From assembly GCA_937892085.1 (NCBI GenBank), contig CALAVD010000027.1, positions 1 to 5,052 of the forward strand: DNA of 5,052 nucleotides. The letters run 5' to 3'. Positions within the stretch are counted from its first letter, which is position 1, and each line of letters opens with the position of its first letter. Source of the DNA: an uncultured Prevotellaceae bacterium. Its GTDB lineage: Bacteria; Bacteroidota; Bacteroidia; Bacteroidales; Muribaculaceae. The position numbers were made by a program, and so were the translations under genes. This document shows positions 1-4,785 of the stretch, one piece after another. The notes under the pieces are model-generated. The model was not told the DNA's origin and did not search any database. It saw nothing but the letters and a program-made list of their open reading frames with translations.

Positions 1-39
1 TAATTAAATAAAAAATGTGTCGTTCATAAAAATACGTTA

Positions 40-71
40 CAAAAGTAAGCAGATTTATTGTAAATCGCAAA
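40..71 (-). promoter_or_regulatory. Bacteroidota-type promoter firing leftward out of the window
   Basis: Read on the minus strand, TTTG (68-71) is followed after 20 bases by TACTTTTG (40-47). This fits the known Bacteroidota housekeeping promoter, a -33 TTTG and a -7 TAnnTTTG about 19 bases apart. Transcription would begin near position 33 and leave the window, so an unseen minus-strand gene is implied. The match is good but both boxes are short and the region is AT-rich, so a chance match is possible. Confidence 0.45.
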
Positions 72-145
72 TTATGAATAAAAAAATTAGCGATTACGCC
101 TTTTAAACACCCAATTACAAGAAATACTGCATTAAGAAAAGTTAA

Positions 146-222
146 AAGGTGGAAGGTGGGAGGTGGAACGTGGAAGGTGGAACGTGGAAGGTGGGAGGTG
201 GAAGGTGGAAGGAGGGACGTGG
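146..222. repeat. Tandem array of eleven 7-bp units, consensus RASGTGG
   Basis: Eleven back-to-back heptamers with no insertion or deletion between them. Most units are AAGGTGG. Units 3 and 8 are GAGGTGG, units 4 and 6 are AACGTGG, unit 10 is AAGGAGG and unit 11 is GACGTGG. The plus strand is almost pure purine plus T, with only three C residues (169, 183, 218). The array lies between the mscL terminator and the leftward promoter, so it is probably not part of either transcript's coding region. The regular GG pairs could permit a two-layer G-quadruplex, which is inference only. The variants make this an aged rather than a newly expanded repeat. Confidence 0.93.
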
Positions 223-250
223 ACTTATCTCTAAACCCTTCAGGGATATG

Positions 251-287
251 AAAACTGCATCGAGAGGTTGAGGCTCCCGATGCAGTT
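251..287 (-). terminator. Probable intrinsic terminator of mscL
   Basis: An exact 10-bp stem pairs 253-262 with 278-287. Past one A-C mismatch, three more pairs (264-266 with 274-276) close a 7-base loop. On the minus strand the stem is followed by TTTT and then CATATCC, so the U tract is short. It begins 25 bases after the mscL stop codon, the right place for a terminator. The stem is strong but the weak U tract lowers confidence; it could instead protect the 3' end of the mRNA. Confidence 0.65.
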
Positions 288-312
288 GGTGATTGACAAA
301 TATCGATTGGGA

Positions 313-705
313 TTATTTGTTCTTGAGCAGGTCGCGAATCTCGCCGAGCAGCTTCTCCTCGTTGGTGGGTTCGGGTTCGGGAGCTGGCTCTTCCTCTTTC
401 TTCTTGGTGAGCTTGTTGATGCCCTTGAGCATCAAGAAGATGCACAGTGCGATGATGAGGAAGTCAACAACATTCTGAATAAATGTTCCGTAATTGAGTA
501 CTGCTGCAGTGTCGCCCTCGCCAATCTTTGCTGTGAGCTTAGTGAAGTCCACATTGCCGGTGAGCATACCAATAGCAGGCATGAGCACGTCGTCAACGAG
601 TGAGCTGACAATCTTACCAAACGCGCCGCCGATGATAACACCAACAGCCATGTCCATTACGTTGCCTTTCATGGCAAATTCTTTAAATTCTTTGATAAAT
701 CCCAT
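313..705 (-). CDS. mscL: Large-conductance mechanosensitive channel MscL
   Basis: MscL is an inner-membrane pentamer that opens a wide pore under membrane tension and releases solutes during hypo-osmotic shock. The 130-residue product is close to the family's usual length (about 136 in E. coli). The N-terminal amphipathic stretch (MGFIKEFKEFAMKGNVMDMA) leads into TM1, about residues 16-46, with the pore-lining VGVIIGGAFGKIV region and a conserved VDDVLMP end. A periplasmic loop covers about 47-72, TM2 about 73-96, then a basic/acidic run KKKEEE and a Glu-Pro linker (106-113). The C-terminal helix EEKLLGEIRDLLKN forms the cytoplasmic bundle in this family. The start at 705 gives the conserved N terminus and lies 41 bases downstream of a good -7 box. 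It is transcribed divergently from gap, probably as a single gene. Confidence 0.97.
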   Translation of the reverse strand: MGFIKEFKEFAMKGNVMDMAVGVIIGGAFGKIVSSLVDDVLMPAIGMLTGNVDFTKLTAKIGEGDTAAVLNYGTFIQNVVDFLIIALCIFLMLKGINKLTKKKEEEPAPEPEPTNEEKLLGEIRDLLKNK

Positions 706-745
706 AGTGTTGTATTTATTTAGAAGTTAATAAATTAAAGATTTT

Positions 746-776
746 CAAAACTATTAAACTATCTTAATAAGGCAAT
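746..776 (-). promoter_or_regulatory. mscL promoter, Bacteroidota type
   Basis: On the minus strand ATTG (773-776) and TAGTTTTG (746-753) are separated by exactly 19 bases, matching the Bacteroidota -33/-7 layout with one mismatch in the -33 box. Transcription would start near 739, giving an untranslated leader of roughly 34 bases before the mscL ATG at 705. The leader is AT-rich with no Shine-Dalgarno sequence, as is usual in this phylum. Confidence 0.6.
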
Positions 777-810
777 CTTGCAGCAATATTTTGCTACTAA
801 TATCCACCTT

Positions 811-834
811 TTTGCGAAAAAAATATTAATTTTG
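811..834 (+). promoter_or_regulatory. Probable gap promoter
   Basis: TAATTTTG at 827-834 matches the Bacteroidota -7 box TAnnTTTG. No TTTG lies at the usual 19-base distance, but one occurs 12 bases upstream (811-814), followed by a seven-A tract. The same 12-base layout precedes lgt and the SDR gene. Transcription would start near 841, leaving a leader of about 113 bases before the gap ATG, long enough to hold regulatory structure. A weaker alternative nearer the gene is ATTG (881-884) with TACTTTTT (906-913). Confidence 0.5.
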
Positions 835-847
835 CAGTCGAAAAGAG

Positions 848-922
848 ATGGCACAAAAAATTAAGCCGGCTTTTCTTGCTATTGCAATAGTTTGTGCAAA
901 GATAATACTTTTTAGGCAATAA
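848..922 (+). CDS. Possible 24-codon leader ORF before gap (speculative)
   Basis: An ATG at 848 opens 24 codons ending in TAA at 920-922. The peptide begins MAQKIKP and continues with a hydrophobic stretch AFLAIAIVCAKIILF, ending RQ, so it looks like a single short membrane segment with a basic N terminus. It starts only about 7 bases after the predicted transcription start and lies wholly in the gap leader. It also overlaps palindromic DNA, which argues that the sequence may be conserved for another reason. ORFs of this size arise often by chance and I recognise no family. Confidence 0.2.
   Translation: MAQKIKPAFLAIAIVCAKIILFRQ
851..897. promoter_or_regulatory. Palindromic segment in the gap leader
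   Basis: An outer 7-bp inverted repeat, GCACAAA (851-857) and TTTGTGC (891-897), encloses two perfect palindromes: AAGCCGGCTT (863-872) and CTATTGCAATAG (879-890). In RNA the outer arms could close a large hairpin; in DNA the palindromes could be sites for dimeric regulators. Whether either happens cannot be told from sequence alone. Confidence 0.4.
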
Positions 923-953
923 TAATTATTTTTTTTAAACAATTTACTGAATT

Positions 954-1991
954 ATGGGTAAAATTAAAATCGGTATTAACGGATTTGGCCGCATTGGTCG
1001 CTTTGTTTTCCGTGCTTCTCTCGAAGAGGCTAACAAGAATGACGTGGTAGTTGTTGGTATCAATGACCTCCTCCCAGTTGATTACATGGCTTATATGCTC
1101 AAGTATGACACTATGCATGGAATCTTCAATGGTGACATCAAAGCCGACGTTGAGAACAACAAGCTCATCGTTAACGGTAACGAGATTCGTGTAACTGCCG
1201 AGAAAGACGCCGCCGACCTTAAGTGGGACGAAGTGGGTGCTGAGTACATCGTAGAATCTACAGGTCTCTACCTCACTATGGACCGTGCCGAGAAACACCT
1301 CCAGGCTGGCGCCAAGTATGTGGTTCTCTCTGCTCCTTCTAAAGCCGGTGACGACGGTCGCCAGGCTCCTATGTTTGTGTGTGGTGTTAACCACGACAAG
1401 TATGCTGGCGAGACTATCGTTTCTAACGCTTCTTGCACCACCAACTGCCTTGCTCCTATCGCAAAGGTGCTCAACGATGCTTTTGGCATTGAGAACGGTC
1501 TTATGACAACAGTTCACGCTACTACCGCTACTCAGCGCACCGTTGATGGTCCATCATTGAAGGACTGGCGTGGTGGCCGCGCTGCTGCTGGCAACATCAT
1601 CCCATCATCTACTGGCGCTGCCAAGGCAGTGGGCAAAGTTATCCCCGAGCTCAACGGCAAGCTCACTGGTATCTCGATGCGCGTTCCCACCCTCGACGTG
1701 AGCGTTGTTGACCTCACCGTTAACCTGAAGAACCCCGCCACTAAGGAAGACATCTGCGCTGCCATGAAGAAAGCCAGCGAGGGCGACCTCAAGGGCATCC
1801 TTGGTTACACCGAGGACAAGGTGGTTTCGAGCGACTTCCTGGGCGACCCACGCACTTCAATCTTCGACGCCGACGCTGGTGTTTACCTCACCGACAAGTT
1901 CGTGAAGGTTGTTTCGTGGTATGACAACGAGATTGGCTACAGCCACAAAGTTATCGACCTCATCAAAGTGATGAAGAAGCACAACGGATAA
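954..1991 (+). CDS. gap: Type I glyceraldehyde-3-phosphate dehydrogenase
   Basis: Cytoplasmic glycolytic enzyme that converts glyceraldehyde 3-phosphate, NAD+ and phosphate to 1,3-bisphosphoglycerate; active as a tetramer. The 345-residue product is slightly longer than the usual 330-340. The N-terminal NAD-binding motif GINGFGRIGR is at residues 7-16, and VVGINDLL (33-40) supplies the acidic residue that normally marks NAD specificity. The catalytic signature SNASCTTNCLAP places the nucleophile at Cys161, with the partner His188 in TVHATTATQ. Phosphate-site segments include RGGRAAAGNIIPSSTGAAK (206-224), and the C-terminal WYDNEIGYS (322-330) is intact. A short insertion after SAPSK (about 131-137) accounts for part of the extra length. 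It appears to be monocistronic: own promoter upstream, strong terminator 28 bases after the stop. The direction in the cell (glycolytic or gluconeogenic) cannot be read from sequence. Confidence 0.98.
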   Translation: MGKIKIGINGFGRIGRFVFRASLEEANKNDVVVVGINDLLPVDYMAYMLKYDTMHGIFNGDIKADVENNKLIVNGNEIRVTAEKDAADLKWDEVGAEYIVESTGLYLTMDRAEKHLQAGAKYVVLSAPSKAGDDGRQAPMFVCGVNHDKYAGETIVSNASCTTNCLAPIAKVLNDAFGIENGLMTTVHATTATQRTVDGPSLKDWRGGRAAAGNIIPSSTGAAKAVGKVIPELNGKLTGISMRVPTLDVSVVDLTVNLKNPATKEDICAAMKKASEGDLKGILGYTEDKVVSSDFLGDPRTSIFDADAGVYLTDKFVKVVSWYDNEIGYSHKVIDLIKVMKKHNG

Positions 1992-2015
1992 TCGACACCG
2001 ATTTTCACTTACCAC

Positions 2016-2055
2016 AAGAGCCACACTTGCCTCGCCGCAGGTGTGGCGCTTTTTT
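2016..2055 (+). terminator. Intrinsic terminator of gap
   Basis: A 10-bp GC-rich stem pairs GCCACACTTG (2020-2029) with CAGGTGTGGC (2038-2047), with one G-T wobble and an 8-base loop. Past a single A-G mismatch the arms extend by AAG/CTT. It is followed by six T residues (2050-2055). This is a textbook factor-independent terminator that separates gap from lgt. Confidence 0.9.
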
Positions 2056-2070
2056 CATGCATAGGAGAAG

Positions 2071-2091
2071 AAAAAAGAACCGTCCCCTTTT
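2071..2091. other. A-tract/GAACCGTCCCC/T-tract motif between gap and lgt
   Basis: Between the gap terminator and the lgt promoter lies a run of six A, then GAACCGTCCCC, then TTTT. The string looks familiar to me as a dispersed intergenic motif in bacterial genomes, but I cannot confirm this. It is weakly self-complementary at its edges (AGAAAA 2069-2074 with TTTTCT 2088-2093). Confidence 0.2.
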
Positions 2092-2128
2092 CTACACTTT
2101 GCAACAATCGTTGCTAAAAAGGACGCCG

Positions 2129-2152
2129 ATTGGCAAAAAAGTATTATCTTTG
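2129..2152 (+). promoter_or_regulatory. lgt promoter, Bacteroidota type
   Basis: TATCTTTG at 2145-2152 is an excellent -7 box. ATTG (2129-2132) lies 12 bases upstream with a six-A tract between, the same layout as at gap; no TTTG occurs at the usual 19-base distance. Transcription would start near 2159, about 22 bases before the lgt ATG. Confidence 0.6.
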
Positions 2153-2180
2153 CGGCACATTATAATAAAAAGAGCGAAAA

Positions 2181-3062
2181 ATGTTGAATTTCATTACTTG
2201 GACAGCTAATCCCAACCTCTACGACGGCTTTGTGACGGTGAGGTGGTATGGGCTGATGTTTGCTATAGGTTTTCTCGTGGGCTACGAGATAGTTTACCGC
2301 ATTTTCAAGCATGAGGGGGCACCTGAGCGCTGGCTGGCGCCGCTGTTTTTCTATGTGGTGATAGCCACCGTGCTTGGCGCAAGGTTAGGTCATGTGTTCT
2401 TCTATGAGTGGGACCATTACAGCCAGCATCCTGGCGACATCCTGAAGATTTGGGAGGGCGGCTTAGCGAGTCATGGCGGCACATTAGGCATCATCATCGC
2501 CATCTTCCTATATAGCTGGACGGTGACGAAGAAGAGCGTGCTGTGGACCCTCGACCGCTTGTGCGTCCCTATCGGTTTCGTGGGGGCTCTTATACGCTTT
2601 GGCAACCTGATGAACCACGAGATTTATGGCGGTCCCACCGACTTGCCCTGGGGTTTCCGTTTCATTCAAAACATCAACCAATATATGCAAGGCGCTGAGC
2701 CAGTGTTCACGCAGCCCAGCCATCCCACGCAGATTTATGAGGCTCTGTGCTACTTGCTGGTCTTCGCGTTGTGCATGTGGCTCTACTGGCGTCGCAATGC
2801 TCAAGAGCGTCCCGGCCTTCTCTTGGGTGTGTTCTTGATAGGCATCTTTGCATCACGATTCTTTGTGGAGTTTGTGAAAGAGGTGCAAGTGGGGTGGGAG
2901 GAAACCATGCGCAGCACCATCGGTCTTGACCAGGGTCAGATGCTCAGCATTCCGTTTGTCATCGCTGGCGTGTGGCTCGTTGTTAGAGCCCTGCGCCGTC
3001 CCCGAGAGGTGCTGGAATATCCCGACCAATTCTCGGATGCCAAAGATAAAGACAAGAAATAA
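2181..3062 (+). CDS. lgt: Prolipoprotein diacylglyceryl transferase Lgt
   Basis: Inner-membrane enzyme for the first step of lipoprotein maturation: it moves a diacylglyceryl group from phosphatidylglycerol to the lipobox cysteine of prolipoproteins. At 293 residues it has normal family length and a multi-span hydrophobic profile (seven spans in characterised relatives). Family motifs are in order: VRWYGLMFAIGF near 20-31, GARLGHVFFYEW (66-77), GGLASHGGTLG (93-103), the Lgt signature RFGNLMNHEIYG (139-150), HPTQIYEAL (181-189) and SRFFVEFVKE (225-234). By alignment from memory, Arg139 and Arg226 correspond to the two essential arginines of E. coli Lgt, and His98 to its conserved histidine. 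The tail after about residue 273 is charged and cytosolic. The start at 2181 gives the expected N terminus and sits properly behind the promoter. It appears to be transcribed alone, though no terminator separates it from the SDR gene. Confidence 0.97.
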   Translation: MLNFITWTANPNLYDGFVTVRWYGLMFAIGFLVGYEIVYRIFKHEGAPERWLAPLFFYVVIATVLGARLGHVFFYEWDHYSQHPGDILKIWEGGLASHGGTLGIIIAIFLYSWTVTKKSVLWTLDRLCVPIGFVGALIRFGNLMNHEIYGGPTDLPWGFRFIQNINQYMQGAEPVFTQPSHPTQIYEALCYLLVFALCMWLYWRRNAQERPGLLLGVFLIGIFASRFFVEFVKEVQVGWEETMRSTIGLDQGQMLSIPFVIAGVWLVVRALRRPREVLEYPDQFSDAKDKDKK

Positions 3063-3075
3063 CGTGAAAAATAGT

Positions 3076-3105
3076 TTTGAATTTGCGCTTTTTTGTATAT
3101 CTTTG
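3076..3105 (+). promoter_or_regulatory. Promoter of the SDR-like gene
   Basis: TTTG (3076-3079) and TATCTTTG (3098-3105) are 18 bases apart, a near-ideal Bacteroidota promoter, beginning 13 bases after the lgt stop codon. A second TTTG (3082-3085) sits 12 bases before the -7 box, as at gap and lgt. Transcription would start near 3112, about 27 bases before the ATG. Confidence 0.65.
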
Positions 3106-3138
3106 CAATCGTTACTATGTAAATAAGCAATCAAAACA

Positions 3139-4011
3139 ATGAATAAAGACAATATAATTAAAAACCAGAGTGTTGTGCCCGTCAAACCATTATATGTCGT
3201 TACTGGGGCAACAGGCTCTATGGGGCGCGTGATTTCTAAGCGATTAGTGGCGCAAGACAAGGCTGTGATACTTGCTTGCCGTGATATTTATAAAGGCAGT
3301 AAATTAGCTAAAGAACTTAAAGAGACCACCTCTAACAGCGACATCACTGTGATGCATCTCGACCTGAGCTCATTTGCCCGTGTCAAGGCCTTTGTTGCCG
3401 AGCTCAGCGAGCTGAATCGTCCGGTGGCAGCGTTGATCAACAACTCGGCAGTGCTCACCCGTCGTCGCAAGACTTCGGTTGATGGCTATGAATATACTAT
3501 CCAGGTGAATTTCCTCAGCACGGTGTTGCTCTCAATGCTCATGGTGCCTATGTTTCAGGAGAAAGGTGGCCGCATAGTGATGACCACCTCGCTCATGCGC
3601 AACTTCACCTCGCTGCCCTACGAGTTCCCTGCCGTTAACAATTTTGTGCCTCTCACCACTTTTGCTCAGAGCAAACTTGCACTGACGCTCTTCTCAATCT
3701 ATATGTCAACCACTCTGCGCACCCGCCATGTGACCGTGAACTGTGCCGATCCAGGTCTCATCAACGCTGGAATGCTCACGTTGAGTCATTGGTTTGATAA
3801 GCTGCGCGACCATGTGGGTCAGACGCTCATCCACAACCCGGAGGATGGTGCTATTGCCGCCATGCGTGCATTAGAGTCGAGCGACACAGGCTTCATCTTC
3901 AAGGGCCTTGACCGCCAGGTGAAGACCAGCAGTCTGCTCAAGAACCGTGAGGTGTTTATCAAGCTTTGCAACGACACAATGCGCATTATCAAATCTGAAA
4001 TGCCGTCTTAA
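3139..4011 (+). CDS. SDR-family oxidoreductase-like protein lacking the catalytic tyrosine
   Basis: The 290-residue product has a Rossmann fold of the short-chain dehydrogenase/reductase family, nearest in style to retinol-dehydrogenase-like members. The beta1-loop motif is TGATGSMG (22-29), with glycines at positions 2, 5 and 8, not the classical TGxxxGxG. ACRD (46-49) with Arg48 suggests NADP(H). DLSS (75-78), LINNSA (99-104, in place of NNAG), Asn124 and the serine position Ser151 in IVMTTS are all present. The active-site YxxxK motif reads FAQSK (175-179): Lys179 is kept, but the proton-donating tyrosine is phenylalanine (codon TTT at 3661-3663). The PG segment CADPGLINAGM (202-212) follows. 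The reading frame is intact, so the change is not an obvious decay product. Substrate is unknown; it may bind a cofactor or ligand without normal catalysis, or use another residue. It has its own promoter after lgt, and a heptamer array starts one base after its stop. Confidence 0.88.
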   Translation: MNKDNIIKNQSVVPVKPLYVVTGATGSMGRVISKRLVAQDKAVILACRDIYKGSKLAKELKETTSNSDITVMHLDLSSFARVKAFVAELSELNRPVAALINNSAVLTRRRKTSVDGYEYTIQVNFLSTVLLSMLMVPMFQEKGGRIVMTTSLMRNFTSLPYEFPAVNNFVPLTTFAQSKLALTLFSIYMSTTLRTRHVTVNCADPGLINAGMLTLSHWFDKLRDHVGQTLIHNPEDGAIAAMRALESSDTGFIFKGLDRQVKTSSLLKNREVFIKLCNDTMRIIKSEMPS

Positions 4012-4116
4012 CAATGCATGATTCATAATGCACAATGCACAATTCACAATGCATAATGCACAATTCACAATGCATAATGCACAATTCACAATGCATAATT
4101 CATAATGCTGAATGCA
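4012..4116. repeat. Tandem array of fifteen 7-bp units, consensus YAATKCA
   Basis: Fifteen contiguous heptamers begin one base-step after the stop codon of the SDR-like gene, with no indels. The main forms are CAATGCA, TAATGCA and CAATTCA; unit 2 (TGATTCA), unit 14 (TAATGCT) and unit 15 (GAATGCA) deviate. Within it is a 21-bp higher-order unit (CAATTCA, CAATGCA, TAATGCA) repeated at 4040-4060, 4061-4081 and, with one changed base in its last heptamer, at 4082-4102, so the array probably grew partly by three-unit duplications. It differs in sequence from the array at 146-222 but shares the 7-bp period. No terminator separates the SDR-like gene from the HAD gene, so the array may be transcribed. 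Confidence 0.94.
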
Positions 4117-4118
4117 GC

Positions 4119-4142
4119 TTGCTACGATATTTTAATTAGCAA
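4119..4142. repeat. Small inverted repeat just before the HAD gene start
   Basis: TTGCTA (4119-4124) and TAGCAA (4137-4142) form exact 6-base arms around a 12-base AT-rich spacer, ending 7 bases before the preferred ATG at 4150. It could be an operator-like site or a weak hairpin over the ribosome landing region. The arms are short, so a chance origin is possible. Confidence 0.3.
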
Positions 4143-4149
4143 TTATTCT

Positions 4150-4785
4150 ATGCCTACTATACCAGGTGTTAAAAACTTGCTCTTCGACCAGGGTGGAGTG
4201 ATAGTAGATATCAAGCGCGATGACTGCCTTGATGCGATGCGGCAGTTAGGTATGGACCATCCAGAGCTATTGATAGGACTCTACAAGCAAGAGGGTCCTT
4301 TCTTTGCGCTTGAGAACGGCGACATCACCGTGGAGCAGTTCCACGAGGCGTTACGCCCCCTGGTGCCTCCCGAGGTGACCAATGCGCAGCTCGACGAGGC
4401 CTTCAGCTCCTTTATCGTGGGCATTCCGCTGCATCGCTTGCAGTCGCTGCGCGAGCTGCGCAAGCGCTCCAGGACTTATATCCTCTCTAACACTAACCCC
4501 ATCATGTTTGAGGGCGTGATAGCCCGCAACTTCGCACAGGAAGGCCTTGACGTGAATGCCTATTTTGATGGCGTGACGGTGTCGTACAAGGCTCACAGCA
4601 ACAAGCCCGACCGCCAGATCTTTGACTATGCCGTCGCCACGATGGGCATCGAGCCCGAAGAGACGCTGTTCTTCGACGATGGTCAGGTTAACCTTGACGC
4701 GGCGGCCAAGTTGGGTTTCAAGACAGCCCTTGTAGAGCCGGGTTGCGAATTCATGGATATAATCACTAAAATGGAAGAGCAATGA
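4150..4785 (+). CDS. HAD-superfamily phosphatase, YihX-like (subfamily IA)
   Basis: Predicted cytosolic phosphohydrolase of 211 residues. Motif I is LLFDQGGVIVDI (10-21) with nucleophile Asp13; the usual second Asp is Gly15, as in the YihX-type DxG variants of this family. A small helical cap includes FALENGDITVEQF (52-64). Motif II is ILSNTN (111-116, Ser113), motif III Lys152 in NKPDRQIF (151-158), motif IV FFDDG (174-178, Asp176 and Asp177). An in-frame ATG at 4105 would add 15 residues, but that ATG lies in the tail of the heptamer array and the extension has no family counterpart, so 4150 is preferred. The stop overlaps the ribF start by 4 bp (ATGA), which implies coupled translation. 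The pairing suggests a flavin-pathway substrate such as the riboflavin-precursor phosphate or FMN, but a sugar phosphate (YihX acts on glucose 1-phosphate) is equally possible from sequence. Confidence 0.9.
   Translation: MPTIPGVKNLLFDQGGVIVDIKRDDCLDAMRQLGMDHPELLIGLYKQEGPFFALENGDITVEQFHEALRPLVPPEVTNAQLDEAFSSFIVGIPLHRLQSLRELRKRSRTYILSNTNPIMFEGVIARNFAQEGLDVNAYFDGVTVSYKAHSNKPDRQIFDYAVATMGIEPEETLFFDDGQVNLDAAAKLGFKTALVEPGCEFMDIITKMEEQ

Larger units (their letters stand above)
1..312. other. Intergenic region left of mscL, no gene seen
   Basis: No credible coding region lies here; the only start-to-stop runs are very short (for example ten codons at 74-106) or lie antisense to mscL. The first 145 bases are very AT-rich and contain a likely leftward promoter. 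A G-rich 7-bp tandem array follows at 146-222, and the hairpin downstream of mscL sits at 253-287. The arrangement suggests that mscL ends here and another leftward gene begins just outside the window. Confidence 0.6.

Noticed and set aside
268..603. 111-codon plus-strand ORF opposite mscL
   Set aside because: It mirrors mscL, which has clear family motifs, and its start lies inside the mscL terminator hairpin.
912..1517. 201-codon minus-strand ORF opposite gap
   Set aside because: It lies antisense to the strongly supported gap gene and its translation has no recognisable domain; long antisense frames are common opposite genes with biased codon use.
2027..2209. 60-codon plus-strand ORF between gap and lgt
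   Set aside because: It begins inside the gap terminator, reads through the lgt promoter and overlaps the lgt start; it is low-complexity and basic with no family features.
3060..3097. Terminator after lgt at the T-run 3089-3094
   Set aside because: There is no stable stem before the T-run; the segment is better explained as the spacer of the SDR gene promoter.
2853..3260. 135-codon minus-strand ORF across the lgt/SDR junction
   Set aside because: It is antisense to the 3' end of lgt and the 5' end of the SDR-like gene and covers the SDR promoter; no family features.
3871..4089. Minus-strand ORF running through the AT-rich heptamer array, with a repeated seven-residue peptide
   Set aside because: The repeated peptide is simply the 21-bp higher-order repeat translated; the rest is antisense to the SDR-like gene. 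No promoter or homology supports it.
4012..4116. CRISPR array
   Set aside because: The units are 7 bp and directly adjacent with no spacers, so this is a simple tandem repeat.
4150..4210. Inactive HAD protein because the second motif I Asp is Gly
   Set aside because: DxG in motif I is typical of YihX-type HAD phosphatases, and all other catalytic positions are present, so loss of activity is not implied.
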